Shown: positions 1-9,485 of the stretch, in pieces | Layout: every line of letters starts with the position of its first letter | How positions within the stretch are numbered: the stretch's first letter is position 1 | From: JAGQOZ01 sp041399205 | Lineage (GTDB): Bacteria; Planctomycetota; Planctomycetia; Pirellulales; Pirellulaceae | Assembly (NCBI GenBank): GCA_041399205.1 | Contig: JAWKTK010000011.1 | Coordinates: 62,001-126,000, forward strand | Length of the DNA stretch: 64,000 bases | Reading direction: 5' to 3' | The notes under the pieces: model-generated | The model's input: the letters and a program-made list of their open reading frames with translations, nothing else | Told to the model about the DNA's origin: nothing | Databases searched by the model: none | Translations under genes and position numbers: made by a program

Positions 1-1830
1 ACCACTGACTTCGCTTACACAGTCCGTGGTGGTTACGCCATCTTGAAATAGGGCGTCAATCAGGTCCTGGTTTGAATCCACCGGCAGGCCGTGTTTGACT
101 GCGGCATTCGCCACTTTGTCCCAATTGATACCTCGACCGTCATCGGACAGCGAGATAGAAAATGTATCACCATCAACTCGCGTTTCCATGCGAAGTTGCC
201 CCACTTCACACTTTCCTTTAGCGCGACGGTCTTCTGGCGATTCCAGTCCATGGTCTACGGCGTTGCGAACCACATGCACAAACGCTGCCCAAAATTCACC
301 CCAATGTTTGGGATCCATTCTCAAATGGCCGCCGTGCGTGCGAACAAAAATGTTCCCTTTGCCCAATCGACCCGCCAGTTGTCTTGCTTGTTCCGCAATC
401 ACTTTCATGCGTCGCGATGTGGGTTCCAATTTCCACGACGCCATGCGTATCGCCAGTTCGTCTCGAGAACGCGAACGCAAGATATCTTCCAACATGCCTT
501 CGTATTCGGATTGCGGTACGTCCAGCTGGTCACTTGCTTCACCCACAATGCGATTCAGGTTGCTCTTGAGCGAAGACCAAGTACCCTGTAACGCCGTCCA
601 ATCGGATGCATCGGGTAGTGTGGCGTGTTCGGCAATATGCGATTCGATGCGGTGGCAAACTTGTGCCATGCGTTCCAGTCCATAGATACCGCAATTACCC
701 TTTAGCGTATGGACGTTGCGTTTGGTGGTGACCAGATCGGTTCGATTTTCCGATCGAAGCTGTGCCATCAACGCGTCGGACTCGCGGACAAAATCTAAGA
801 AGTTTGTCTTGTCCGCAGTGACTCGCTCCAGCATGACCATGATTTCGCGATGTTCCGCTTCCAGTTTTTCTCGTTCCACCAGCGACGTAATATCGCTGAT
901 CACAACTGCGATAGCCGTGGCTTCGTCGCCCTGCATGACCGGCGAATAGTCGATGGCAAAGGTGCGGTTTTTCGAAGTGAAACGAGATGGCAACTGATCA
1001 ATGGTCACTTCTACCGGCATGATTCCCAAAAAGACATCGGGCAAGCCCAGTTCAATCCAGTCTGCGGCGTTCGCATCATGTCGACGAATCAGATCGGCAA
1101 ATGTCATCTGCGGATCCGGCGTGCCCAGCATTCGATCAACAGCATTGGAGCGTTCGTCGCTGATGATGCCCTGCTGGTCCACAGTGAAGAAGCCTTGCCC
1201 CACAGCGTCCAGCAGCATCCGCATGTCTCGATTTCGCGATTGCAGCGCTTCAGTTCGTTCCGCCACCTTCTTTTCCAAACCGATGACGTTGTCGAAGAAG
1301 CTGCGAGCGATAAAGCACGCGGCTACCGATTCCAAAACGACAAACAACGCGTGGACGCCGACCACCCAGAACGGTGCGTCGTAATTGAAAACGCTGGACG
1401 GCAAGCAGATCCACAGGATAGCGTGGTGCAATGCAGCGGTAACCGCTGCTGCCACAATCACCAGTGGATTGGCAAACACGGCAAGTAACGCCAGCAATAC
1501 AAAGAAGTAGAAGTGCATTTCAATCTGGACGGGGCCTTGTCCAAAATGAACCAGCAATCCGCCCATGAACATGGCGGTGATGCCCATGACAGTGGAGACT
1601 TGTCGCTTGGACTGCATGAAACGCATCGCCACCAGTGGTCCGATCAGCGTGGTGGCGGTCAGCGCAAAGGCTAAGGCAGGACCGGTATCATTCGCCCACG
1701 CGATCAGGACGAAAATGGGTAGATGCGCCACAAAAAAGCCCGTGGCAATTTTGTTCATGCGAGCTAAGTAGTTTTGTTCGAAGTCAGAAACTACTTGGGG
1801 TAACAATATCATTCGTAAAATGGCAGACAT
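1..1830 (-). CDS. CheA-like membrane histidine kinase (C-terminus cut by window edge)
   Basis: The frame is open from an ATG at 1830 to the window edge (610 codons), so the C-terminus is missing. The N-terminal ~190 residues hold several hydrophobic segments, followed by a coiled linker and a PAS-like domain (~225-330). Next comes an Hpt domain with the motif HTLKGNCG, whose phospho-acceptor would be His374. A CheA-type HATPase follows, with an N box (VVRNAVDHGLE, Asn523) and a G1 box (DDGRGI, 563-568). Known CheA relatives autophosphorylate the Hpt histidine and pass the phosphate to response regulators. The built-in membrane and PAS parts suggest a self-contained sensor rather than chemotaxis, because no chemotaxis genes are nearby. 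The start lies 4 bases after the stop of the upstream thioredoxin-like gene, which implies translational coupling. Confidence 0.88.
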   Translation of the reverse strand, partial: MSAILRMILLPQVVSDFEQNYLARMNKIATGFFVAHLPIFVLIAWANDTGPALAFALTATTLIGPLVAMRFMQSKRQVSTVMGITAMFMGGLLVHFGQGPVQIEMHFYFFVLLALLAVFANPLVIVAAAVTAALHHAILWICLPSSVFNYDAPFWVVGVHALFVVLESVAACFIARSFFDNVIGLEKKVAERTEALQSRNRDMRMLLDAVGQGFFTVDQQGIISDERSNAVDRMLGTPDPQMTFADLIRRHDANAADWIELGLPDVFLGIMPVEVTIDQLPSRFTSKNRTFAIDYSPVMQGDEATAIAVVISDITSLVEREKLEAEHREIMVMLERVTADKTNFLDFVRESDALMAQLRSENRTDLVTTKRNVHTLKGNCGIYGLERMAQVCHRIESHIAEHATLPDASDWTALQGTWSSLKSNLNRIVGEASDQLDVPQSEYEGMLEDILRSRSRDELAIRMASWKLEPTSRRMKVIAEQARQLAGRLGKGNIFVRTHGGHLRMDPKHWGEFWAAFVHVVRNAVDHGLESPEDRRAKGKCEVGQLRMETRVDGDTFSISLSDDGRGINWDKVANAAVKHGLPVDSNQDLIDALFQDGVTTTDCVSEVSG

Positions 1831-1834
1831 GAGT

Positions 1835-2458
1835 TCACTCGGCAATTTCTGATGTGTACTTAAGCCCCAACGGGTCAACAAGGACTTGCAGGTCCTTGGT
1901 CACCGCACACCCGTAGACTGGGAAGGATTCGATATCGTTACCTGCCAACACTGATTGAATGATTCGCTGGTCGGCGATGTCAGGCCCTTGTTTCCGAGCG
2001 GTATAGCCGCCGGAATAGCGAATGTCTCCGGCAGCCGAAACAACAACCAATGACGGCACGGCGCGAATGCCGTAATTCGATTCCAATTCCACCGAATTCA
2101 ACCCATCGAATTCATAGCCCAAGTCTCGAATTCGCGTTTCCCATTCGTTCGCACTACCCACCAAGACAATGCGTTCCACAACATCGTCCATGGGCGAGCG
2201 TTCCAAGATCTTTCTTAACACTCGCCGCGAACACGGGCAGTCGCTGTACAAGAAATGGAATGCACGCCATGTCGGTGCTGTGTTTGCTTGACCTAGTTTG
2301 ACGGCAAGGTCCGGGCTGTCGACTTCCGGCGGCGGCAACGGCACCCAATGGCTGACCATCAAACTGGCAGTTACCAGCGACATGGCAGATAGCCATACCA
2401 GCAAGCCCACCGTCACGGCAAGGCGCTGAATCAAACGTTGTAAAGAGGGAGAACGCAT
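1835..2458 (-). CDS. Membrane-anchored thioredoxin-fold protein
   Basis: About 207 residues. One N-terminal membrane segment (roughly residues 15-36) is followed by a domain that resembles the thioredoxin fold. It has a strand then YSDCPCSRR, where the two cysteines form CxC rather than CxxC, then a cis-Pro-like AVPSLVVV stretch with a strand and a GGYT turn, and a third cysteine near the C-terminus (YGCAVTK). I infer a periplasm-facing redox or electron-transfer role; no substrate can be read from sequence. The ATG at 2458 is used, and a GTG at 2470 is an equal alternative because neither has a clear ribosome binding site. The CheA-like kinase begins 4 bases downstream, so the pair may form a redox-sensing unit. 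Confidence 0.7.
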   Translation of the reverse strand: MRSPSLQRLIQRLAVTVGLLVWLSAMSLVTASLMVSHWVPLPPPEVDSPDLAVKLGQANTAPTWRAFHFLYSDCPCSRRVLRKILERSPMDDVVERIVLVGSANEWETRIRDLGYEFDGLNSVELESNYGIRAVPSLVVVSAAGDIRYSGGYTARKQGPDIADQRIIQSVLAGNDIESFPVYGCAVTKDLQVLVDPLGLKYTSEIAE

Positions 2459-2470
2459 TACGCTTGGCAC

Positions 2471-2790
2471 CAGAAGGCAAATCGAGAAAAATGGGCGGAA
2501 GGTCGTCTGCTAGACCATGGGTTTTGCCAAGTGAGCGGGCAAGCCAGAATCGATTGATTGCGGTTTTCTGACAATACGCCGATGCTGCATATAGTTCTGA
2601 CAGTCAAGCATTCTCGGGCCACGCAAGGGATAAAGAAGGGCCACCAGCATTGGCGAGTGCGTATTTTCCGACGAACGAACGGCTATTCCGCACAACCGGG
2701 CTTTTTAGACAGAAGGTCACAAACAGTTAGAATGTGTGGGTATGCTAATACAAAGACATGCGCATCTGAAACGAACCCAGAAGGCTTACC
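2471..2790. other. Divergent intergenic region
   Basis: This 320-base gap separates the leftward thioredoxin/kinase pair from the rightward sigma/kinase pair and must hold promoters for both. No convincing gene, hairpin or recognisable -35/-10 pair was seen. Short open frames here have no coding features. Confidence 0.5.
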
Positions 2791-3408
2791 ATGGTGTCCG
2801 ATTCCAGCAACACGAATCAACTATTGCACCGCGCACGCGCGGGGGACACGACTGCGTTTACTGAGCTTTTTGCTCGGCATGAACCGCAATTGAAACAGTT
2901 CATTCAGCGCCGCATGGATGTTCGTTTGCGATCTCGTTTGGACGCTTCGGATGTGTTGCAAGATACGCACATGGAGGCATTTCGAAGGTTCGCTGATTTC
3001 TATGACCGTCGTCCCATGCCATTTCACCTATGGCTTTGCAAGAATGCGTACGAACGCTTATTGAACTTGCGTCGAGACCACATTACCACACAGCGCCGCA
3101 GTATTGTCCGCGAACAATCGGTCTTGGATCCTTCGTCGCATGCAATTGCCTCAGCCTTTGTGGATCAGTTGGATTCGCCCAGTGAACAAGTCAGCAAGTT
3201 AGAGTTTCGTCAACGCGTAGCTGAACTGGTTCGGCAGTTACCGGACATAGATCAGGAAGTGCTTTTGTTGCGAAATGTGGAAGGCCATTCGCATCAAGAC
3301 ATTGCGTGTATTTTAGATATCGAACCGGCCGCTGCCAGAAAGCGGTACGCGCGAGCTCTAGTCAAACTGGAACGCCTATTGGTCGAATCCGATCTGTTGG
3401 ACGAATAA
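2791..3408 (+). CDS. ECF-type RNA polymerase sigma factor
   Basis: 205 residues, typical for the extracytoplasmic-function group. Region 2 spans about residues 15-95: RARAGDTTAFTELFARHEPQ, then RLDASDVLQDTHMEAFRRF in the core-binding and -10-recognition helices, then LWLCKNAYERLLNLRR. Region 4 spans about 145-200, with the helix-turn-helix RNVEGHSHQDIACIL. It directs RNA polymerase to a specific promoter set. The Hanks-type kinase gene starts 24 bases downstream. Such ECF-kinase pairs are common in planctomycetes, where the kinase is thought to act in the same signalling route; no classical anti-sigma gene is present. The start is an ATG, and the target promoters cannot be deduced. Confidence 0.93.
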   Translation: MVSDSSNTNQLLHRARAGDTTAFTELFARHEPQLKQFIQRRMDVRLRSRLDASDVLQDTHMEAFRRFADFYDRRPMPFHLWLCKNAYERLLNLRRDHITTQRRSIVREQSVLDPSSHAIASAFVDQLDSPSEQVSKLEFRQRVAELVRQLPDIDQEVLLLRNVEGHSHQDIACILDIEPAAARKRYARALVKLERLLVESDLLDE

Positions 3409-3432
3409 CCATGTCGCGTCGTTGAACCTACC

Positions 3433-5775
3433 ATGTCTGAAGCACAACCTACGAATGACACCGATTCGCTACTGGCTGATGCGGCCGACCAATTTACGTC
3501 GGCGGTGCAGCGAGGTGAATGTCCTTCGATATCGGACTATGCACTGCGTTATCCGACCATTGCCAATGCCATTCGCCGCATCTTTCCGGCACTCCAGGCG
3601 TTGCATCCCGGCAATGATCCTGACTCGCTTTCGCACCTGGATCGTTTGGGCGATTTTCTGATTGAACAGGAAATTGGCCGAGGCGGGATGGGCGTGGTCT
3701 ACCAGGCGCATCAAGAATCATTGGACCGCACGGTGGCGCTCAAGATTCTTCCGTTAGCTCGTTTTGCCGACAGCCGACAACTGACTCGTTTCAAGAACGA
3801 AGCTCGAGCCGCTGCGACGTTGCAACATCCGCACATTGTTCCGGTTTACAGCGTGGGAGTGGAAAAGGGCATTCATTTTTATGCCATGCAATTGATTCGC
3901 GGGCAAAGCTTGGCGGAATGGCTGAACGGCCCTAAACCTACGGACGTCGACTATCAACACCAAGTTGCCGCGTGGGGCTTGCAAGCAGCCCAGGCGCTGG
4001 ACCACGCTCATTCGCACGGCATTATTCATCGAGACATCAAGCCGGGCAACTTGCTGTTAGATCAGAAACGACATCTGTGGATTGCCGACTTCGGACTCGC
4101 CCGATCCGACACCGACGCCACCGTCACTATCTCGGGCGACCTCGTAGGCACGCTGCGTTACATGAGCCCGGAACAAGCTCTGGCCAAGCGATTTGTCTTG
4201 GATCATCGCACGGACATCTATTCGCTGGGCATGACGCTATACGAGCTGTTGACCTGGAAGCCCGCGTTCGCTGGACAAGATCGGCTGGAATTGTTGAATC
4301 AAATTTCCATGACCGAACCGGTGCCGATTCGCAAAGTACAAGCGAACGTAGACCGAGATCTGGAAACGATTGTTCATCGCTGTGTGCAAAAAGATCCGGC
4401 GCATCGTTTTGCCACGGCTCAGGATTTGGCGGACGAATTGCAACGCTATCTGCACGGCCGGCCAATTCTTTCCGAACCGCCCAACGCCTGGGAACGGCTG
4501 GTCCGCTGGACCAATCGACATCAAACGTTGGCCAGCACCATTGCGGTTACCATCTTTTTGGCCTTTGTCTTGGCCACCGTCAGCGCGGCGATGATCGCAG
4601 CGGCGTATCGGTCCGCACAACAACAACGGCAGCGAGCGGAAACGAATCTGCGTTTGGCGCGAGACTTCATCGACGAAACCTATCTGCACGAAGTGGAACG
4701 CCTGCAAGACGAACCAGGCATGACAGACGAACAAAGATCCACGTTGCAACGCCTAGTGCGTTTTTACGAACAACTGCCGCAGGAAGACAGACAGGACTGG
4801 AGCCTGCAGATTGATTCGTTGAAAGTAAACTACGCTCTGGCCGAAATCTACCAAACGCTGGGACTTCATTCGCAAGCCATTCAAACATACCAACAAGCGA
4901 TAGAACAGGCCCAGCAGCTGCGACAGCAGCGTCCAGACGAACTGCCACCACAATTGTTGCACGTTCGCTGCTTGACTGGTTTGGGAGCCGTACATCGTGC
5001 TCGAGAAGATTCCGCTGCGGCCGTGCGTTGCTTTTCCGACGCGATTCAATTGGCCGCTGGGTTGGCAACATTGTTTGGGAACGAACCAGACGTGTTGCAG
5101 CTGCAAGGCATCGGCATGCATTTGGCAGATGTTCAAGATGATCTTGCCGTGCGAATAGCGACGCTGGAAGAGACGGCGGCGAGCTTGGTGGAGCTGACAA
5201 GCCGCCATCCGCTGGATAAAGAACTGCGCAGGCAACTGGCGTTGACGTATGACCGGATGGGCATGACGAACATGGCGATTGGACAGTTTCGCGACGCGGA
5301 AGCTCGGTTTCAAGAAGCGATTCGCATGCTGGATCACCTTGTGCAAGACGGACCGGCTGGCCCCAGTTTGCGATTTGATCTGGCGTTGACCAAGCATCAC
5401 TTCGCGCTGTTTCGCCAGCAGAATCGTGACATCAACGCGTCACACCAATTGGCGGAAGACGCCATCGTTTTGTTGCAAGAATTGGTACAGAATTTTCCCA
5501 GTCGAATTCGATACCGGCATTCGCTGGCCGAACTACACCACCACTTGGCGATGTTGGAACGCGCGCAAGGTAACCAGGACGAAGCCCATTTGCATTTTCA
5601 GGAAGCCGTTGCTTTGTGGGATAAACTGCATCGCGAAGTTCCTGACACGCCCGAGTTTGCCAGCGGCTTGGCCAACGGATATCGGGGGCTCGCGGTTGCA
5701 GCCATTCAGACCGAAAAATTTGAACAAGCCGATGCACACTTCGCAGGCCTTGCAACTGATTCGCGAATTGCATGA
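3433..5775 (+). CDS. Hanks-type Ser/Thr protein kinase with TPRs (N-terminal part, frameshifted)
   Basis: A short N-terminal region is followed by a complete protein kinase domain (~72-340). It shows the glycine loop IGRGGMGVVYQAH, the ATP-binding lysine in VALKIL (Lys104), HRDIKPGN (catalytic Asp201), DFGLAR (Asp219), and SPEQ in the activation segment. One membrane segment (~366-390) then leads to a long TPR-rich extracytoplasmic part. The frame stops at 5775 in the middle of a TPR, while the same TPR continues in the next frame to 7336. The intact product would be about 1,300 residues. The best explanation is a single-base indel between 5711 and 5775. It lies 24 bases after the ECF sigma gene and is probably cotranscribed with it. 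Confidence 0.9.
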   Translation: MSEAQPTNDTDSLLADAADQFTSAVQRGECPSISDYALRYPTIANAIRRIFPALQALHPGNDPDSLSHLDRLGDFLIEQEIGRGGMGVVYQAHQESLDRTVALKILPLARFADSRQLTRFKNEARAAATLQHPHIVPVYSVGVEKGIHFYAMQLIRGQSLAEWLNGPKPTDVDYQHQVAAWGLQAAQALDHAHSHGIIHRDIKPGNLLLDQKRHLWIADFGLARSDTDATVTISGDLVGTLRYMSPEQALAKRFVLDHRTDIYSLGMTLYELLTWKPAFAGQDRLELLNQISMTEPVPIRKVQANVDRDLETIVHRCVQKDPAHRFATAQDLADELQRYLHGRPILSEPPNAWERLVRWTNRHQTLASTIAVTIFLAFVLATVSAAMIAAAYRSAQQQRQRAETNLRLARDFIDETYLHEVERLQDEPGMTDEQRSTLQRLVRFYEQLPQEDRQDWSLQIDSLKVNYALAEIYQTLGLHSQAIQTYQQAIEQAQQLRQQRPDELPPQLLHVRCLTGLGAVHRAREDSAAAVRCFSDAIQLAAGLATLFGNEPDVLQLQGIGMHLADVQDDLAVRIATLEETAASLVELTSRHPLDKELRRQLALTYDRMGMTNMAIGQFRDAEARFQEAIRMLDHLVQDGPAGPSLRFDLALTKHHFALFRQQNRDINASHQLAEDAIVLLQELVQNFPSRIRYRHSLAELHHHLAMLERAQGNQDEAHLHFQEAVALWDKLHREVPDTPEFASGLANGYRGLAVAAIQTEKFEQADAHFAGLATDSRIA

Positions 5776-7336
5776 ACACTTCCCCGCCAATTCCGACTAC
5801 CACGCAGATCTTTTGGTGACCGCCACGGAAGCGGACTTTCGTCTACCGGCGGAAGAGCGAATTAGCAAATTGCAGAATTGCCTGTCTGAATTGAAGCGAC
5901 TGTCAGAACAACATCCCAATCGCACAGACTATTTTGGTTTGGTTTGTCGGTTTCAGAGTCTGTTAGGCAACTTGTTTGCCAATATCGATCAGCTAGATCA
6001 AGCGGAAGCGTCGTTTCAGGAAAGTTTGCGAGCGATGGATGCGTTTGCCAATCGCTTTCCAGAAGTGACTCGAGAAGAAGACATGGCCACGGAGTACATG
6101 AAGGTCGGCAGTCTCTCTTTGCAGTTGGGAAAATACCAAGCAGCGCTCGACACACAGGAAACGGCCGTCGAATACTTTCGTTCGCTCGCTGATTCTCAGC
6201 CAGCCAATCCATTCTTCACCAGCAAACTTTCCAGCAATTTGAAACGACTCGGCATGGTGCATTCGCGATTGGGGAATCTGTCTGCAGCGGCCGCGTGCTA
6301 CCAAGAATCGTTGACGCTGGCAAAGCAGTTGGCCCAAGCTCATCCGGACGAAGCCGAATACCACGGCAAGATCGTTCGCCGGCAATGGTTGCAAGCGATG
6401 TTGATGTTGGAACAGCAAGATTTTGTGGCGGCTGCAGACGTGTTCTTCGAATTGCAACAATCGGTCGCCATCTTATCAGGCCGTTTTCCAGATTATTCGG
6501 AGCCAACTCTGACGGCGTTGGAGGTGGACGCGTGGATGGTGAACGCCATTGTGCAACCGCCTTCGCCCAAGTGGGACCAAGCGGCCAGTATTCTGTTGCA
6601 ACGCTGGCAGATTGTGCAGCAGAAACAGGATTCCGCTTCTGAAATTCTGGTGCTGATGCGGATCAGTGATCTGTATGTAGAAACGGACGATTTGGACGCC
6701 GCCAACGAATATCTGGATCAAGCGTGGCAAGTGATTCGTTCGCTTAGTGCCACACAACGCAGCGCCGCACAACGCAGCGCCGCACAGAGCAATTCCTCAG
6801 AGAATAACGCCTCAGAAAGTAACGCCGAGCTGCGTATTCGTTTGGCCGAAATGCAATGGATGTTAGCTCGGCGTTTGGCGTGGATTGGTCGAACCGCCGA
6901 ATCCGCAAAGCTTTCCAATGAATTGCTGGCTGCCGCGTCCGATCCAAAGTTGCTTTCCGCCACGGTTAACGGTTTGGCCGCCTATCCGCTGGCGAATCCG
7001 GCTCAGTTGCAACAGGTAGAACAGATTTTGGCACACACGTTGGAGAAGCAGCCCCAGCTAAACGCGTTTGGTCTGATGGGAGCGACGCTGGTACGTCTTA
7101 ACCAGCCGGACAAAGCGATTTCCATGTTGGAGTCGGCATTGTCAAAACCAGAAGGTCGAACCGCCGTTCATCTTTACTATGCGGCCATGTGTTCAAAGTT
7201 GCTGGAACGCCACGACCAAGCGGAACAGTGGCTGGCCGAAGCGGACCGCAAAGCGATTTTCCATGACCCATTACGACGGCTGGAAATCATCCGTCTCCAG
7301 CAACAGGCCCATCTTAAACCTGCTGCTGTCGAGTAA
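5732..7336 (+). CDS. TPR-rich C-terminal part of the Ser/Thr kinase (displaced frame)
   Basis: This segment continues the kinase protein in frame +2. The junction reads ...EQADAHF in one frame and QALQLIRELHEHF in the next, which together make one normal TPR helix pair. It contains many more TPR units (for example LGNLSAAAACYQESLTLAKQL and LNQPDKAISMLESAL). A low-complexity Ser/Ala/Gln/Asn linker is encoded near 6740-6830 by a small 15-base duplication. TPR arrays of this kind bind proteins or peptides. It has no start signal or kinase domain of its own, so I treat it as part of the upstream gene rather than a separate gene. Confidence 0.8.
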   Translation: MHTSQALQLIRELHEHFPANSDYHADLLVTATEADFRLPAEERISKLQNCLSELKRLSEQHPNRTDYFGLVCRFQSLLGNLFANIDQLDQAEASFQESLRAMDAFANRFPEVTREEDMATEYMKVGSLSLQLGKYQAALDTQETAVEYFRSLADSQPANPFFTSKLSSNLKRLGMVHSRLGNLSAAAACYQESLTLAKQLAQAHPDEAEYHGKIVRRQWLQAMLMLEQQDFVAAADVFFELQQSVAILSGRFPDYSEPTLTALEVDAWMVNAIVQPPSPKWDQAASILLQRWQIVQQKQDSASEILVLMRISDLYVETDDLDAANEYLDQAWQVIRSLSATQRSAAQRSAAQSNSSENNASESNAELRIRLAEMQWMLARRLAWIGRTAESAKLSNELLAAASDPKLLSATVNGLAAYPLANPAQLQQVEQILAHTLEKQPQLNAFGLMGATLVRLNQPDKAISMLESALSKPEGRTAVHLYYAAMCSKLLERHDQAEQWLAEADRKAIFHDPLRRLEIIRLQQQAHLKPAAVE

Positions 7337-7358
7337 ACATTTGGCACCCTGAAGCAAC

Positions 7359-7380
7359 CGCAGGACGGATCCTGCGTTTG
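7359..7380. terminator. Short perfect hairpin between convergent genes
   Basis: A 7-bp stem (7359-7365 CGCAGGA with 7370-7376 TCCTGCG) and a 4-base loop, with TTT on the right and an AA on the left. It lies 23 bases after the kinase stop and 21 bases before the stop of the leftward AAA+ gene, so it is well placed as a bidirectional terminator. The U-tract is short. Confidence 0.55.
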
Positions 7381-7400
7381 CCGTGCATGTTGAAGAATGG

Positions 7401-8840
7401 CTAATTTTCTGACCGATAGAACTGCAGCAGGTTACTGACTGCAGAATCAATCAGAGCTCGCGTGATCACGGGAGCCAATTGATGGAAATCACACGCATTG
7501 CGAACTTGCAACGCGATGTCTCGCGGTTGCGAAAACCGCAACGGATGGTTGGGCGTTGCATGGTAGGTGTTTAACAAGTAGTTCACCACGTCCTCTTCGT
7601 AGCTCAGTCCCAATCGCTCGGCTTCCATGGCAAACACTGCACGATATTCTTCGGGCGTCGGATCTTCCAGCTTGATCACAAAGGGAACTCGACGCTGAAA
7701 CGCTTCGTCCACAATCGTTTCCGGGCCCAAGTTTGTTGAGAATACGACCAGTGAATCAAACGGCACTTGAAACGTTCGACCCGAAGGCAGATGGAACGCA
7801 TCGACTAGTTTTTCTAGCGGCAGAATCAAGCGATTGAGCAGCTGTTCTGGACGAAAACGGTTGCGCCCAAAATCGTCAATAATCAGCGAACCGCAGTTCG
7901 CTTTCAGGTGAATCGGCGCTTCGTTGATCGAAGTCACGGAATTGGTTGTGACATCAAAGTGTCGCAATTCCAATTCGCCGCCGACGATAATCGCCGGTCG
8001 CCAGATACAGACCCATCTGGAATCGGCGTTGCTCAAGTCAATACCTAATGTCTTCGCTTCGCTTTGTGTGATCTGCCGATGGTAGATAGGATCAAACAAA
8101 CGTAGGATTTCGCCACCGATGCACAGACAACGAGGAATCCAGATGGCTTGACCGTACGCGCGGACCATTCGTTCTGACACGGTGGTCTTACCGTTTCCAG
8201 GATGTCCATGCAGCAAGATCGCTCGGCCAAGATTCATGGCTTCGCCCAGACGTCGCATCGTGTTGGGTTCGACAATCAAACCATCAAACGCGTGCTGAAT
8301 CGCGTGCATGGTCAATTGTTGCTCTCGCACGGTCTGCTTTTGAACCGCCTTGATATAATCTTGTAACGCGACTGGCGTGGCGCCAAAGTAGGTGCATTGT
8401 TGCGAATAGCGCCGAGCACGTTCGACGCCTTTGGGCGTCAATTCGTAGGTATAGTCGCTGAGTGCTGCGTCGTTGACAATGGCCAACATTTGTTCGCCTC
8501 GTAAGCGATTCAAAACACTTTCCACCATGCGGAACGGCAACGCAATCTGCAGGCCAATCATCCGCCCAGACGCGGCGCCGATATTCAGCAAGAACTTCAG
8601 AATCAACCCTTCCACCAAGCTTTCAGGCACATTCGCATGCCGGAAGTCGTCCGGGATGTGGGGATAGAACGGCTTAGAGGAGTCATCTGCGTCAGCGGCA
8701 GGACGATGCTCGAAGTCACCCACCTTGGACACCGGCGGTGCTTTACGTTTCTGTGTCGCTGCCACGGCCCAGGTTGGATCGTCGCCGTCAAAGCCGTACG
8801 GATGTTGAGGTAATTCTTGACTTGCGGTCGATTCGGACAT
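7401..8840 (-). CDS. AAA+ family ATPase with N-terminal winged-helix-like region
   Basis: 479 residues from the ATG at 8840. A TTG 18 bases upstream is possible, but AGGAG sits 8 bases before the ATG and decides the start. Residues ~70-150 look like a helical or winged-helix region (LVEGLILKFLLNIGAASGRM... LTPKGVERARRY). The ATPase core has a Walker A GHPGNGKTT (212-221), a Walker B SLIIDDFGRN (318-327), a sensor-1-like VVFSTNL, and an arginine-finger candidate in FQRRVPF. The family is found as a stand-alone ATPase in many planctomycetes, and its partner is unknown to me. It probably remodels a protein or nucleoprotein complex. The neighbouring genes give no clear hint, and it appears monocistronic. 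Confidence 0.85.
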   Translation of the reverse strand: MSESTASQELPQHPYGFDGDDPTWAVAATQKRKAPPVSKVGDFEHRPAADADDSSKPFYPHIPDDFRHANVPESLVEGLILKFLLNIGAASGRMIGLQIALPFRMVESVLNRLRGEQMLAIVNDAALSDYTYELTPKGVERARRYSQQCTYFGATPVALQDYIKAVQKQTVREQQLTMHAIQHAFDGLIVEPNTMRRLGEAMNLGRAILLHGHPGNGKTTVSERMVRAYGQAIWIPRCLCIGGEILRLFDPIYHRQITQSEAKTLGIDLSNADSRWVCIWRPAIIVGGELELRHFDVTTNSVTSINEAPIHLKANCGSLIIDDFGRNRFRPEQLLNRLILPLEKLVDAFHLPSGRTFQVPFDSLVVFSTNLGPETIVDEAFQRRVPFVIKLEDPTPEEYRAVFAMEAERLGLSYEEDVVNYLLNTYHATPNHPLRFSQPRDIALQVRNACDFHQLAPVITRALIDSAVSNLLQFYRSEN

Positions 8841-9011
8841 CGAGATTACTCCTGGCAATTCGTGATTAGACTGGAGGAAAGCCCCTGAAAAAGGTAGGTT
8901 ACGGCTTCGTTTTTCGCCGTACCCCAGGCTGTCGAAATTGCCGCGCAGACTGTTGGTTTTGTTGATAATGCGACATATGCAGGTGTCCGAGATAAAGAAA
9001 GGAGTGCTTTG

Positions 9012-9353
9012 ATGTCAGAAGTACCGTTGCCAGACTTGCTGGATATTGAAGATCTGGATCTGCGAAACGAATTCACCGAAATTCTGGCGAAGGGCGACAA
9101 CATACGAATTGAACGAATCGTTTCCAAGGGACATGCTTCGCAGGACGGATTTTGGTATGATCAAGATCAGGCCGAATGGATCGTGGTGGTTCAAGGTTCG
9201 GCGGAACTGGAATTCGCGTCGCCACAGCGTAAAGTTACATTGCTGCCGTTGGAGCATCTATTGATTCCAGCTCATTGTCGTCACCGAGTTGTGTGGACTT
9301 CAACATCTACAGAAACCATCTGGTTGGCCGTCTTTTTTGACGCGACCAACTAG
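9012..9353 (+). CDS. Small cupin-domain protein
   Basis: 113 residues from the ATG at 9012. AAAGGAG lies 7 bases upstream, which favours this over the adjacent TTG. The whole protein is one cupin barrel: IERIVSKGHASQDGFWYDQDQAEWIVVVQGSAEL corresponds to cupin motif 1, and LLPLEHLLIPAHCRHRVVWTS to motif 2. Metal-ligand candidates are Glu/Gln/His residues of motif 1 and His in HCRHRV. Small cupins of this type are often metal-binding sensors or isomerases; the substrate cannot be told from sequence. It looks monocistronic, with about 130 non-coding bases before the next gene. Confidence 0.8.
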   Translation: MSEVPLPDLLDIEDLDLRNEFTEILAKGDNIRIERIVSKGHASQDGFWYDQDQAEWIVVVQGSAELEFASPQRKVTLLPLEHLLIPAHCRHRVVWTSTSTETIWLAVFFDATN

Positions 9354-9485
9354 CGAGAAACTCTTGATTGTGACTCGCCGAATCGATTCTGCTTGGAACA
9401 AGCTGCAAATGGTCTAGAAATCGGCTAGTCTATAGCTTGCGTGTAGCTGATTTTCTTCGTTCTATTTAATGCAGGTCCTATTGCC

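Noticed and set aside
91..1488. Several rightward open frames of 100-210 codons
   Set aside because: They lie opposite the CheA-like kinase, whose frame is continuous and contains Hpt, N-box and G-box motifs.
5426..5731. Upstream part of the displaced-frame reading in the kinase gene
   Set aside because: It is out of frame with clear TPR coding in the first frame and has no family resemblance; only sequence after about 5732 is genuine.
5711..5775. Programmed ribosomal frameshifting in the kinase gene
   Set aside because: No slippery site with a downstream structure is evident, and many other genes here carry unrelated single-base breaks, so error is simpler.
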